A DNA stretch of 64,000 nucleotides from a bacterium. Lineage in GTDB: Bacteria > Myxococcota_A > UBA9160 > SZUA-336. The stretch is from the NCBI GenBank assembly GCA_024226335.1, contig JAAELY010000238.1, forward strand, positions 1 to 64,000. Reading direction: 5' to 3'. The position numbers and the translations under genes are program-made. A model generated the notes under the pieces. The model saw only the letters and a list, made by a program, of their open reading frames with translations, ran no database searches and had not been told where the DNA came from. Positions 17,691 through 27,627 of the stretch are shown one piece after another. Position 1 is the first letter of the stretch. Each line of letters opens with the position of its first letter.

Positions 17691-19013
17691 CTACTCGAGT
17701 GCCCACGTGACGAGTTCGGGAAAGATCACGATCAGCCCGAGCCCGATCAACTGGATCACGATGAAGGGGATCACTCCCTTGTAGATGCTCGTCGTAGAAA
17801 CTTCCGGCGGCGCAACGCCGCGCAGGTAGAACAGAGCAAAGCCGAAGGGTGGTGTGAGGAACGAGGTCTGCAGGTTCATGCCGACCATCACTCCGAACCA
17901 CACCAGGTCGATGTTCAGGACGCGAGCGGCCGGGATCAGCAGCGGTAGCAGGATGAACGCGATCTCGAAGAAATCGAGGAAGAACCCGAGCACGAAGATC
18001 GCCAGATTGGCGACGATCAGCAGACCGATCTTTCCCCCGGGCAAATTGGTGAGCAGATCCTCGATCCAGATATCTCCGTAGAGTCCGCGGAAGATCAGTG
18101 CAAAGGCCGTCGAACCGATCAGAAGAAAGACGACCATTGTCGTCAGGCGCGTGGTCTCGTCAGCGGTTTCGCGCAGCGACTTCACGCTGAGCCGTCCATT
18201 TGCGGCGGCCAGGCCCATGGCACCGATCGCGCCCAGTGCCCCGGCCTCGGTCGGCGTCGCCACACCGGTGAAGATGCTTCCGAGTACCAGCAGGATCAGC
18301 ACGAGCGGCGGGATCATCGCGCGTACGACCCGCTGACCTAATTCGCGATTCGAGATGTCGCGTTCCTCGGCGGGCAGGGCGGGAGCGCTTTCGGGTCTCA
18401 GCATCGCGATGCCCACGACGTACAGCGCGTACATTGTTGCGAGCATCAATCCGGGTACCAGTGCACCGACGAAGAGATCGCCGACCGACACTCCGAGCTG
18501 GTCTGCGAGCACTACGAGGACGACGGAGGGCGGAATGATCTGGCCGAGCGTACCCGAGGCGGTGATCACGCCCGCAGCCAGAGACGGCGAGTAGCCGTAG
18601 CGCAACATTACGGGCAAGGAGATCAAACCCATGGCCACGACCGAAGCACCGACCACGCCGGTCGCCGCCGCGAGCAGCGCACCGACCATGACCACGGCCA
18701 GGGCCAGGCCGCCGCGCAGCGGTCCGAAGAGCATTCCGATCGTCTGTAGGAGGTCTTCGGCGAGCTTTGACTTCTCGAGCATCGTTCCCATGAAGATGAA
18801 GAAGGGAACCGCGAGCAGGATGTAGTTCGACATGATCCCGAAGATCCGCTCGGGCAGGGCGTAGAGCAGATTCCAGTCGAAGTAACCCGCCTGCACACCG
18901 ATCAGTGCGAAAATCAGCGAGGTTCCTCCCAGAGAAAACGCCACGGGATAGCCGCTGAAGATCAGCCCAAAGGCGACCACGAACATCAACGGACCGAGCC
19001 AGTCGCCGCTCAC
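17691..19013 (-). CDS. TRAP transporter large permease subunit (DctM)
   Basis: This 440-residue polytopic membrane protein has about 12 TM helices and the DctM pattern (FSGYPVAFSLGGTSL, PPSVVLVVLADQLGVSVGDLF, TEAGALGAIGA, NLQTSFLTPPFGFALFYLRG). It couples Na+ entry to solute uptake. The start is GTG at 19013, overlapping the DctQ stop (GTGA); the open frame continues upstream but that part is the other frame of dctQ. It forms the transporter with DctQ and the DctP at 16568. Confidence 0.95.
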   Translation of the reverse strand: MSGDWLGPLMFVVAFGLIFSGYPVAFSLGGTSLIFALIGVQAGYFDWNLLYALPERIFGIMSNYILLAVPFFIFMGTMLEKSKLAEDLLQTIGMLFGPLRGGLALAVVMVGALLAAATGVVGASVVAMGLISLPVMLRYGYSPSLAAGVITASGTLGQIIPPSVVLVVLADQLGVSVGDLFVGALVPGLMLATMYALYVVGIAMLRPESAPALPAEERDISNRELGQRVVRAMIPPLVLILLVLGSIFTGVATPTEAGALGAIGAMGLAAANGRLSVKSLRETADETTRLTTMVVFLLIGSTAFALIFRGLYGDIWIEDLLTNLPGGKIGLLIVANLAIFVLGFFLDFFEIAFILLPLLIPAARVLNIDLVWFGVMVGMNLQTSFLTPPFGFALFYLRGVAPPEVSTTSIYKGVIPFIVIQLIGLGLIVIFPELVTWALE

Positions 19014-19549
19014 GATTTGTCTCGCGCTGCGTCGATACCGCGCAGGTAGGCGATCTTTCGGATTACATGAGAGATGCCCTGCGCGATGAGGAGTCCGAAC
19101 GCGACCAGGATGAGTGTCTTGATCGGATAGCGGGGCAGGCCGCCGGGGTCGGGTGAAACCTCGCCGATCTGCCACGAGTTGCGCACCGCGGGCCACGTCG
19201 CCAGCAGAGACATCAGACAGAACGGGAGCAGGAGCACGACGCTACCGACCAGGTCAATCCACGCGCGTGCGCGCGCACTCATACGCCCGAAGAGAACGTC
19301 CACGCGCACGTGGCCGTCACGCGCGAGCGTCGCAGCGGCCCCCAGCAGGAAGACAGCGCTGAACATATACCACTGCAATTCGATGTAGGCGTTCGAGGCC
19401 AGACTCAAGCCCAATGAGCGTCCCGCATAACGCGCCAGCGCGTTGTAGGCGCCGATCAGCACCATCGCGAAGGTGAGCCAGGAGATGCCGCGACCGATCT
19501 GCAGGTTCACCGAGTCGATGAACCCCGACAATCTGAGCCAGCGCTGCAT
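19010..19549 (-). CDS. TRAP transporter small permease subunit (DctQ)
   Basis: This 179-residue protein has four TM helices (about 20-40, 55-75, 95-115, 135-155) and the DctQ hallmark RDGHVRVDVLFGRMSARARAW between helices 2 and 3. The ATG at 19549 is supported by GGAGGGAG a few bases upstream; the longer open frame upstream lies over the divergent peptidase gene and is not coding. It is co-translated with dctM. Confidence 0.94.
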   Translation of the reverse strand: MQRWLRLSGFIDSVNLQIGRGISWLTFAMVLIGAYNALARYAGRSLGLSLASNAYIELQWYMFSAVFLLGAAATLARDGHVRVDVLFGRMSARARAWIDLVGSVVLLLPFCLMSLLATWPAVRNSWQIGEVSPDPGGLPRYPIKTLILVAFGLLIAQGISHVIRKIAYLRGIDAARDKS

Positions 19550-19660
19550 GCTCCCTCCCTCGAGCCCGATCAGCGCGTTCCTCACCGGGCGGTCTCGCCC
19601 GAGTGTAGCAGTCGCGACTCGCCGCTGGCTGACCACGCAACTCGGGGGTATCGTCAGGTC

Positions 19661-21493
19661 ATGGCGGGATCCTCTGAAATCGAAGGCGAGAAGCTCGAAC
19701 CCAACTGGGACCTGACTCCCTTTTTCCCGGAGTTTGACGGCGTCGAATATCGCAGCTTTCGCGACGAGCTGGCGGCTTCGATTGAAGGCGCACAGGCTCG
19801 AGTCGCGCGGCTCGGTGATCTGCGCTTGTCGAATGTGTCGGAATGGGTCGAGTTGCTTGTGCTGACCGAGGACATTGGAGCGCGCACATCGCATATCGGC
19901 TCGTATATCGGCTGCATGGCCGCCGCTGATTCTCTCGACGAAGCCGTGCAGCGCCAGTCCGCGGATCTCTCCAATATGCGCGCCGAGTTGCAGAAGCTCA
20001 GCGTCGGAATACGCGCCGCACTCGACGACTGCGACGACGCGACCTTCGCCGAGTTGCTGGCCGATGCGCGTCTGCGCGACGCGAGCTACTTCGTGGAGCG
20101 CCTGCGCGAGCGCGCACGCTGGAGTATGTCGACCGAACTGGAACAGCTCTCGGCCGATCTCGGGGTGAACGGTCTTTCAGCCTGGGGACGTCTCTACAGT
20201 CAGGTGACGGGCAAGCTCGAGTTTGATTTCGAAATCCCGGGGAAGGCATCCAGACGCCTGCCGGTCGCGATCGCCCGCAGTCTCATGGAAGACCCCGACC
20301 CACAGACGCGCACCGCGGCTTTTCGCGGAGCCAATGCGGCCTGGGAAGGAGTCTCTGATGTGATGGCCGCCTGCCTCAACGCGATCGCGGGAACTCGTCT
20401 CAGCCTGTACGAACGCAGGGGTGTGAGCCATTTCCTGGACCCCGCACTTTTTGATGCGGGCATCTCGCGCACCACACTCGACACGCTGATGGATGTGGTC
20501 CGTGCACGCGCCGACGTGGCCCGACGCTACCTGAAGCGAAAGGCTCGGATCCTGGGCCAGGAATCTCTGGGATTTCAGGACTTGATGGCACCGCTTCCTC
20601 TGGGCGACGCCGGTTCCATCCCCTGGGATGAAGCGTGTATCGGAGTCCAGCGAGCTTTCGAAGGATATTCCGAAGATCTGGGTGGACTTTCAGCACGGGC
20701 TTTCGAGCGGCGCTGGATCGACTACGAGTCGCGCCCGGGTAAGCGTCCCGGCGGTTTCTGCAGCACGTCACCGTTGTTGGGTGAGTCTCGCGTCTTCATG
20801 ACCTACAACGGTGCGCTCGGCGACCTGCGCACGCTAGCCCACGAACTGGGCCACGCCTACCACGGTTGGCTCATGCGCGATATGCGGCCCTGGGCGCGTC
20901 GCTACCCGATGACCCTGGCCGAGACGGCTTCCACGTTTGCCGAGCAGGTCTACACCGAGTCCGTTCTCGCGGACCCGGGAACTTCCGAAGCTCAGCGCTG
21001 CGTGATACTCGACAGTCGCCTCGCGTTCGCCGCCGTCTTCCTCGTGAACATCCCGGTGCGCTTCGAGTTCGAGAAAGCCTTCTACGAAGAGCGCGCATCT
21101 GGCGAGGTGAGTGTCACGCGCCTGTGCGAGCTGATGATCGAGGCGCAGCGTTGCTGTTACGGAGAATCGCTCGACGAAAACCAGCTGAATCCGTGGATGT
21201 GGGCCTCCACGCTGCACTTCTACATTACCGAGCTCAGCTTCTACAACTTCCCATACACATTTGGGTTTCTTTTCAGTCTGGGGCTTTTCGGTCGCGCGCA
21301 GGCCGAGGGGAAAGCGTTCCTGGAGCAGTACGACGAACTCCTGCGCCTGACGGGCAGTGATGATGCGGAGGACGTTGCGCGTCGCTGTATGGGCGTGGAT
21401 CTCGAGGCTCCCGAGTTCTGGAACTCTTCGATCGATGGCATCGAAACCGACCTCGAGCGCTTTCTGGCCGAGTCGGAAAAACTCTTCAGCTGA
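19661..21493 (+). CDS. M3B family oligoendopeptidase (PepF-like)
   Basis: This 610-residue zinc metallopeptidase has HELGHAYHG at about residues 391-399 and the third ligand Glu in LAETASTFAEQ about 25 residues later. The C-terminus (ENQLNPWMWASTLHFYITELSFYNFPYTFGFLFSLGLF) is typical of the pepF/M3 family. It cleaves cytosolic oligopeptides. No signal peptide is present. It is divergent from dctQ, and its last 8 bp overlap the convergent small membrane gene. Confidence 0.95.
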   Translation: MAGSSEIEGEKLEPNWDLTPFFPEFDGVEYRSFRDELAASIEGAQARVARLGDLRLSNVSEWVELLVLTEDIGARTSHIGSYIGCMAAADSLDEAVQRQSADLSNMRAELQKLSVGIRAALDDCDDATFAELLADARLRDASYFVERLRERARWSMSTELEQLSADLGVNGLSAWGRLYSQVTGKLEFDFEIPGKASRRLPVAIARSLMEDPDPQTRTAAFRGANAAWEGVSDVMAACLNAIAGTRLSLYERRGVSHFLDPALFDAGISRTTLDTLMDVVRARADVARRYLKRKARILGQESLGFQDLMAPLPLGDAGSIPWDEACIGVQRAFEGYSEDLGGLSARAFERRWIDYESRPGKRPGGFCSTSPLLGESRVFMTYNGALGDLRTLAHELGHAYHGWLMRDMRPWARRYPMTLAETASTFAEQVYTESVLADPGTSEAQRCVILDSRLAFAAVFLVNIPVRFEFEKAFYEERASGEVSVTRLCELMIEAQRCCYGESLDENQLNPWMWASTLHFYITELSFYNFPYTFGFLFSLGLFGRAQAEGKAFLEQYDELLRLTGSDDAEDVARRCMGVDLEAPEFWNSSIDGIETDLERFLAESEKLFS

Positions 21494-21899
21494 TCGGGTC
21501 CAGGCGCACAGGGATCGATGCATCCCCGTCGCGGATCAGCTTGATGAGCGCTTCCGCCACCGGATACTTCTTCGTCATGAGTTCGTGAATCCGGTCGCGC
21601 ATCGCGGGATCCTCGACTCCGACTGCGCGGAAGCGGTGCGTAACGCCGTCTCTTGTAAGCCAGACTTGCGGATGGGCACGCAGTCGCGCGTACCAACCCG
21701 AGTTCGGTTGACCTGCCCGCAACCACAGGGCGCCCTGATCTTCCACAATCCAGAGCCGCGTATCCGCAGCGTTCCCATCGGCCTGTACGGTGCGCAGAGT
21801 TACGACTTCTCCGCCCATTTCGGACGCGAGGCCAATTACCGCGAAGAATGTCGCCAGAACGAGTACTGCCACCCCTAGTACGGTCAGCACTGTCTTCAT
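21486..21899 (-). CDS. Small membrane-anchored protein, possible nitroreductase/F420-type split barrel
   Basis: This 137-residue protein begins with a TM helix (about 4-26). The soluble part (TLRTVQADGNAADTRLWIV, GALWLRAGQPNSGWYARLR, VWLTRDGVTHRFRAV) resembles the split beta-barrel of deazaflavin-dependent nitroreductases and PNPOx-like proteins, in which W-I-V and R-A-G line the cofactor site. This is pattern recognition without alignment, so the function is tentative. The ATG at 21899 has GGAGATCC upstream; an in-frame start at 21917 is less likely. The following 226 bp (21900-22125) hold no gene I can support. Confidence 0.6.
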   Translation of the reverse strand: MKTVLTVLGVAVLVLATFFAVIGLASEMGGEVVTLRTVQADGNAADTRLWIVEDQGALWLRAGQPNSGWYARLRAHPQVWLTRDGVTHRFRAVGVEDPAMRDRIHELMTKKYPVAEALIKLIRDGDASIPVRLDPIS

Positions 21900-22125
21900 T
21901 GGATCTCCAACTGGCAAGGCTGTTCATCGACCAGTTCTCCTGATTATGGACGAAATCCCATGTGCATGCGAGTGCAACCGCCGTAGGTCGGGTGTGTTGA
22001 TAGGCGCGCAGGAGATTCGTGCCATTCACCGCGCCTCGGGGCACGTCGATGCACACGTGCGCGCCGGCGGCGTTCTTGAAGTCAAGCTCCTCGGCCGCTC
22101 GGACGATCGAAGACCAAGGTTTGTA

Positions 22126-24306
22126 ATGGAAAACGATCCCTACAGAATCGCAAGTGAAGTCACGTCTCTGCCGTCTCCCCCCGGCATAGCCTCGCACGTA
22201 CTCGAAGTACTCTCTGCGAAGGTTCCGGATCTGAAAGCGTTGCAGCGCGTGATCGAGTGCGATCCCGTGCTCGTCGCTCGCGTATTGCGCGCGGCCAATT
22301 CGGCCGACCGTACCACCCGCCGCCCAATTTCGACGGTACTTCAGGCGATCCGTACTCTCGGAGCTCAGGAAATCCACTCGGTACTTCTGAGTTTCGAATT
22401 GCCTTCCTGGAAAGGCGCCGGAAGTCCAGGTCGTTTCGATCCCCGCTTGCACTGGCGCCACTCGCTGACTACTGCGATCGCCGCGCGCGATCTGATCGGT
22501 AACGAGCCGACCTTGCGCGACGAGGCCTACGCTGCGGGAATCCTCCAGGACATCGGTGTGCTGGCTCTGAATCAGATCGCTCCAGACCGCTATGACTCGG
22601 TCCTGAGTCGCTTGAACGAGATGGGCGAGGAACTCTGGTTGAGCGAGCGCGCGGAAATCGGGACCGATCACATGGAGGTCGGCGCCGAGTTGCTGAGAAA
22701 CTGGCGCATACCGCCCATACTTTGGGAGCCGATCAGCGTGCACCACCAGGCGAGTGGTACCGCTCTGGGCGATCCCATCGAAGCGCGCATTGCGCGGGTG
22801 CTGCGGGTCGCGGCCCAGGTGGGGAAGGTGTTCTGTCTGAGTGAGGATGCGAGCGCCCTTGTCCGGCTTCGCGAGCTGGCTTTGGACCTGTTGGGCATCG
22901 GTGGGCCGGAACTCGAAGAAATCCTGCAGCGCGTCGAGCCGCAGATGCAGTCCGCGGTCGAGGAGCTGGATCTGGATCTGGGCGAACAGCGCGCTTTCGG
23001 CGATCTCATGCGGCGCGCGAATGAACGACTTGCTGCGCTCACACTCGACATGGGTCAGAACCTGGCTCAGGCCGAGAACCGACTCGAGACGACCGATCGC
23101 GCCGCGCGCGAGCTACGCGTTCAGCGCTTCGCGGCTGAGGAAGCCAATCGTCTCAAGAGCCAGTTCCTGGCCAACATGAGCCATGAGATCCGCACGCCCA
23201 TGACTGCGATCGTGGGTTACCTGGACCTGATGGCCGATCCCGACCTGACGGCCGAGGATCACACGGACTATATCTCGGTCGTGCGGCGCAACGCGGATCA
23301 TCTCTTGAAGCTGCTCGACGGGATCCTGGATCTCTCGAAGCTCGAGGCAGGGCACATGCAGGTGGAGCGCACGCGAACTTCAGCGTGTCAGATGGTCACC
23401 GATGTGGCATCGCTGATGCGCGCGCGGGCGATTGCCAAAGGTCTCGCCTTTGAGATCGAGTACCTGGGCGCGATCCCCGAAACGATCGAGACCGATCCGA
23501 CGCGCTTGCGCCAGATCCTGCTGAACCTGGCCGGCAACGCGATCAAGTTCACCGACACGGGCGAAGTTCGCGTGATCGTCGAGTTGCTCGAATCCGTGGA
23601 TCGCGAACAACCGCGTATGCGCTTCGTGGTGGCCGATACGGGTGTTGGAATATCAGGGGGTGCACAGGCGAAGATCTTCGAGCCCTTCATGCAGGTCGAT
23701 ATGTCGACGACCCGCGAGCACGGCGGTACGGGTCTGGGTCTGGCGATCAGCAAGCGCCTGGTCGGTCTGCTCGGTGGAGATATTTCGCTCGAGAGCGAAC
23801 CCGGAAGCGGGACGCGCGTGAGCTTGACGATCGAAGTGGGTTCGCTCAAGAACGTTCGCATGATCGAAAACCCGGCCGAAGCCATCGCGGAAGAGGTTGC
23901 GGCTGAGACCGTCGCTCCGTGTCACCTCGAGGGGTCCGTGCTCCTGGCGGATGATGGAGCGGACAATCGGCGCCTGATCTCGCTGATCTTGTTGAAGTCC
24001 GGACTCCGTGTGGACACCACCGAGAACGGCAGAATCGCGGTCGAGAAGGCGCTTCGAGCCGAGTCGGCCGGTGAACCCTACGACTTGATCCTGATGGACG
24101 TCCAGATGCCCGAACTCGACGGTCTGAGCGCGACCGTGCAGCTGCGCCAATCCGGCTACAATGGCCAGATCGTGGCCTTGACCGCCCACGCCATGTCGCA
24201 TGAGCGCGACGCCTGTCTGCGAGCCGGTTGCGACGGTTTTGCGAGCAAGCCGATCGACCGCCCAGCCCTTCTGGCTGTGGTCGCTGAGCACATCGAGGGA
24301 AAATAG
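22126..24306 (+). CDS. HDOD-histidine kinase-receiver hybrid signalling protein
   Basis: Starting at the ATG of MENDPYRI, this 726-residue soluble protein has an N-terminal HDOD domain (about 1-205; SLPSPPGIASHVLEVL, CDPVLVARVLRAANS, GILQDIGVLALNQ), a helical linker, and HisKA with His353 (SHEIRTPMTAIVGYLDLM). An HATPase domain (NLAGNAIKFTDTGE, DTGVGIS, GTGLGLAI) precedes a C-terminal receiver with Asp658 (LILMDVQMPELDG). There are no TM helices, so it senses a cytoplasmic cue, presumably through HDOD. No Hpt protein is adjacent. The open frame extends upstream but shows no domain and no ribosome site. Confidence 0.92.
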   Translation: MENDPYRIASEVTSLPSPPGIASHVLEVLSAKVPDLKALQRVIECDPVLVARVLRAANSADRTTRRPISTVLQAIRTLGAQEIHSVLLSFELPSWKGAGSPGRFDPRLHWRHSLTTAIAARDLIGNEPTLRDEAYAAGILQDIGVLALNQIAPDRYDSVLSRLNEMGEELWLSERAEIGTDHMEVGAELLRNWRIPPILWEPISVHHQASGTALGDPIEARIARVLRVAAQVGKVFCLSEDASALVRLRELALDLLGIGGPELEEILQRVEPQMQSAVEELDLDLGEQRAFGDLMRRANERLAALTLDMGQNLAQAENRLETTDRAARELRVQRFAAEEANRLKSQFLANMSHEIRTPMTAIVGYLDLMADPDLTAEDHTDYISVVRRNADHLLKLLDGILDLSKLEAGHMQVERTRTSACQMVTDVASLMRARAIAKGLAFEIEYLGAIPETIETDPTRLRQILLNLAGNAIKFTDTGEVRVIVELLESVDREQPRMRFVVADTGVGISGGAQAKIFEPFMQVDMSTTREHGGTGLGLAISKRLVGLLGGDISLESEPGSGTRVSLTIEVGSLKNVRMIENPAEAIAEEVAAETVAPCHLEGSVLLADDGADNRRLISLILLKSGLRVDTTENGRIAVEKALRAESAGEPYDLILMDVQMPELDGLSATVQLRQSGYNGQIVALTAHAMSHERDACLRAGCDGFASKPIDRPALLAVVAEHIEGK

Positions 24307-24368
24307 CTCCCCGCCTGCTCGTGCTGGGCCGCGCGCGCTTGGACGCGGTTCGCTATGCTGCGCCGGCT

Positions 24369-25655
24369 ATGGAATTGAGCGTCGAAGAAACCGGTCCGGT
24401 CGAGCGAAAACTCAAGATCGAGATTCCGACCACGGATGTCGATCGAGCTTTTGATCAAGTCTTCAAGCAGTTCGGCAAGTCCGCGCACATCAAGGGCTTT
24501 CGAAAGGGCAAAGCACCCCGGTCCGTGATCGAAAAGTACTATTCGGATCAGGCTCGAGGAGAGGTTCTCGAGCGCCTGGTCCGCGAAACCCTGTTCAAGG
24601 CGATCGAAGAGCAGGATCTCGATGTACTGGGTGAGCCCCGCCTGGATCCGGGCGAGCGGCCCCAGCAGGGTTCGGTGTTCGTCTACGTGGCTGCGGTCGA
24701 GATCCGGCCCGAGATCGAGCTCAAATCGACGAAGGGCCTGAAAGTGGTCCGACCTGTTCTGCCGGAACCCGAAAAGGATCCGATCGATGCTCACCTGGAG
24801 CAGCTTCGCGAGCAGCACGCGCAGATTCTGGATACCGAAGATGGCACGACCTCGGCGCGCGGCCACCTGGCCGTTCTCGATTACGAAGGTTTCCTGGACG
24901 GCGAACCCTTCGAGGGCGGCAAGGCCGAAGAGGCCCAGATCGATATCGGAGCGGGCCGTACCATCCCGGGGTTCGAGGACAATCTGGTCGGATTGGTGGT
25001 GGGCGACGAACGCGAGTTCCAGGTCACCTTTCCCGACGATTACCCGGCGGAGCACCTGACTGGCAAAGAAGCCACGTTCAAGGTCAAGCTGCACGGGCTC
25101 AAGCGCCGCGAGCTTCCGGAACTCGACGATGAATTTGCGAAAGACGTTTCTGAGCACGAGACGCTCGCCGAGTTCCGTGCCGAGATGCAGACGCGCGTCG
25201 ACGAGGGCCGGGCGCAGGACGAAAAGCGTCAGCTACGCGAGGCGGTGGTCGATGCGCTCGTCGCAGCAAATCCGTTCCCCGTACCGCCGACCCTGATCGA
25301 GATGCAGCTCAGCAATCGCATCCAGCGCGCGATGCAGCAATTCGGCGGTCAGCTTCCGGAAGAGCAGGCGCGGGAGATGATCGGAACCTGGACCGAGGAG
25401 TGGCGACCGCAGGTCGAACGGGACCTCAGTCTCGCTCTGCTCGTTCCTGAGATCGCCAAGGAGCAGGAATTGGAGGTCTCACCGGAGGAAATCGACGCGC
25501 GACTTGCCGAAATCGCTGCCCAGCAGGGGAAGCCGCTGGCCGAGGTCCGAAAAGCCTCCAGGGAAGACGGGATGATCCACGCAGTCGCCGGTGGATTGCT
25601 CGAAGAGAAGGTCGTGGAACTTCTGGTGTCGGAAGCTACGCTTTCTGACGCGTAA
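24369..25655 (+). CDS. tig: Trigger factor, ribosome-associated chaperone and prolyl isomerase
   Basis: This 428-residue protein has the N-terminal ribosome-binding domain with signature GFRKGKAPRSVI (about 44-55), a FKBP-type PPIase domain (about 150-235; LDYEGFLDG, AGRTIPGFEDNLVG) and the C-terminal cradle domain. It binds nascent chains at the exit tunnel. The ATG at 24369 gives the family N-terminus MELSVEE; upstream in-frame codons are not conserved in style. It heads the tig-clpP-clpX-lon block. Confidence 0.96.
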   Translation: MELSVEETGPVERKLKIEIPTTDVDRAFDQVFKQFGKSAHIKGFRKGKAPRSVIEKYYSDQARGEVLERLVRETLFKAIEEQDLDVLGEPRLDPGERPQQGSVFVYVAAVEIRPEIELKSTKGLKVVRPVLPEPEKDPIDAHLEQLREQHAQILDTEDGTTSARGHLAVLDYEGFLDGEPFEGGKAEEAQIDIGAGRTIPGFEDNLVGLVVGDEREFQVTFPDDYPAEHLTGKEATFKVKLHGLKRRELPELDDEFAKDVSEHETLAEFRAEMQTRVDEGRAQDEKRQLREAVVDALVAANPFPVPPTLIEMQLSNRIQRAMQQFGGQLPEEQAREMIGTWTEEWRPQVERDLSLALLVPEIAKEQELEVSPEEIDARLAEIAAQQGKPLAEVRKASREDGMIHAVAGGLLEEKVVELLVSEATLSDA

Positions 25656-25702
25656 CGCACTGAAACAGAAAGCGAAATACGCGCTGTTGTGCATCTGTGT
25701 CT

Positions 25703-25732
25703 CTGACGCACCCCGTTCGGATCCGTTAGAAT
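25703..25732 (+). promoter_or_regulatory. Putative clpP promoter with no room for a leader
   Basis: CTGACG (25703-25708) and TAGAAT (25727-25732) are 18 bp apart. The -10 ends only 6 bp before the clpP ATG at 25739, and no Shine-Dalgarno sequence is visible, so the transcript may be leaderless. Confidence 0.45.
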
Positions 25733-25738
25733 AGAACC

Positions 25739-26358
25739 ATGTCGATGATGATTCCGATGGTGGTCGAACAAACGCACCGGGGCGAGCGGGCCTACGATAT
25801 CTACTCGCGCTTGCTCCTGGATCGAATTGTCGTGCTCGGCAGTCCGATCAGTGAAGACGTCGCGAACGTGATCATTGCCCAACTCCTCTTTCTGGAGGCA
25901 GATGATCCCGAGAAAGACATTCACATGTACATCAGCTCGCCCGGAGGCGAGGTCAATGCCGGACTCGGCATCTACGATGTGATGCAATATGTGAATCCCG
26001 CGGTGCAGACCACCTGTATGGGTCAGGCCGCGAGTATGGCCACTTTGCTTCTGGCCGCGGGCGCTCCCGGCAAGCGGAGTGTTCTCCCCAATTCACGAGT
26101 GATGATCCACCAGCCCTGGGGTGGGGCTCAAGGCCAGGCCAGCGACATCCAGATCGCCGCCGAAGAGATTTTGAAGCTGCGCGAGCGCATGAACGAAATT
26201 CTCGCACAGCACACCGGCCAGGCGGTCGAAACCGTTTCCAAGGACACGGAGCGAGATCGCTTCATGAATGCCGAGGAAGCGGTCGAGTACGGGATCGTCG
26301 ATCAGATCATTACGCGACACAAGTCCGGTGCCGATAACGGTGCTGGGGGAGACAAGCG

Positions 26359-26362
<4 letters not shown>
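25739..26362 (+). CDS. clpP: ATP-dependent Clp protease proteolytic subunit
   Basis: This 207-residue serine peptidase has the catalytic Ser in [10 protein letters not shown], His in [10 protein letters not shown] and a downstream Asp. The [10 protein letters not shown] and [13 protein letters not shown] motifs are typical. Fourteen subunits form the chamber fed by ClpX, whose gene overlaps its stop by GTGA. It degrades ssrA-tagged and regulatory proteins. Confidence 0.98.
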
Positions 26363-27600
<1,238 letters not shown>

Positions 27601-27627
27601 CAAATCCACAGCAGCGACGGGACGGGA

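Noticed and set aside
21790-22125. N-terminal extension of the HDOD-kinase frame
   Set aside because: It overlaps the opposite-strand gene at 21486-21899, has no domain and no ribosome site; ATG 22126 starts a conventional HDOD protein.
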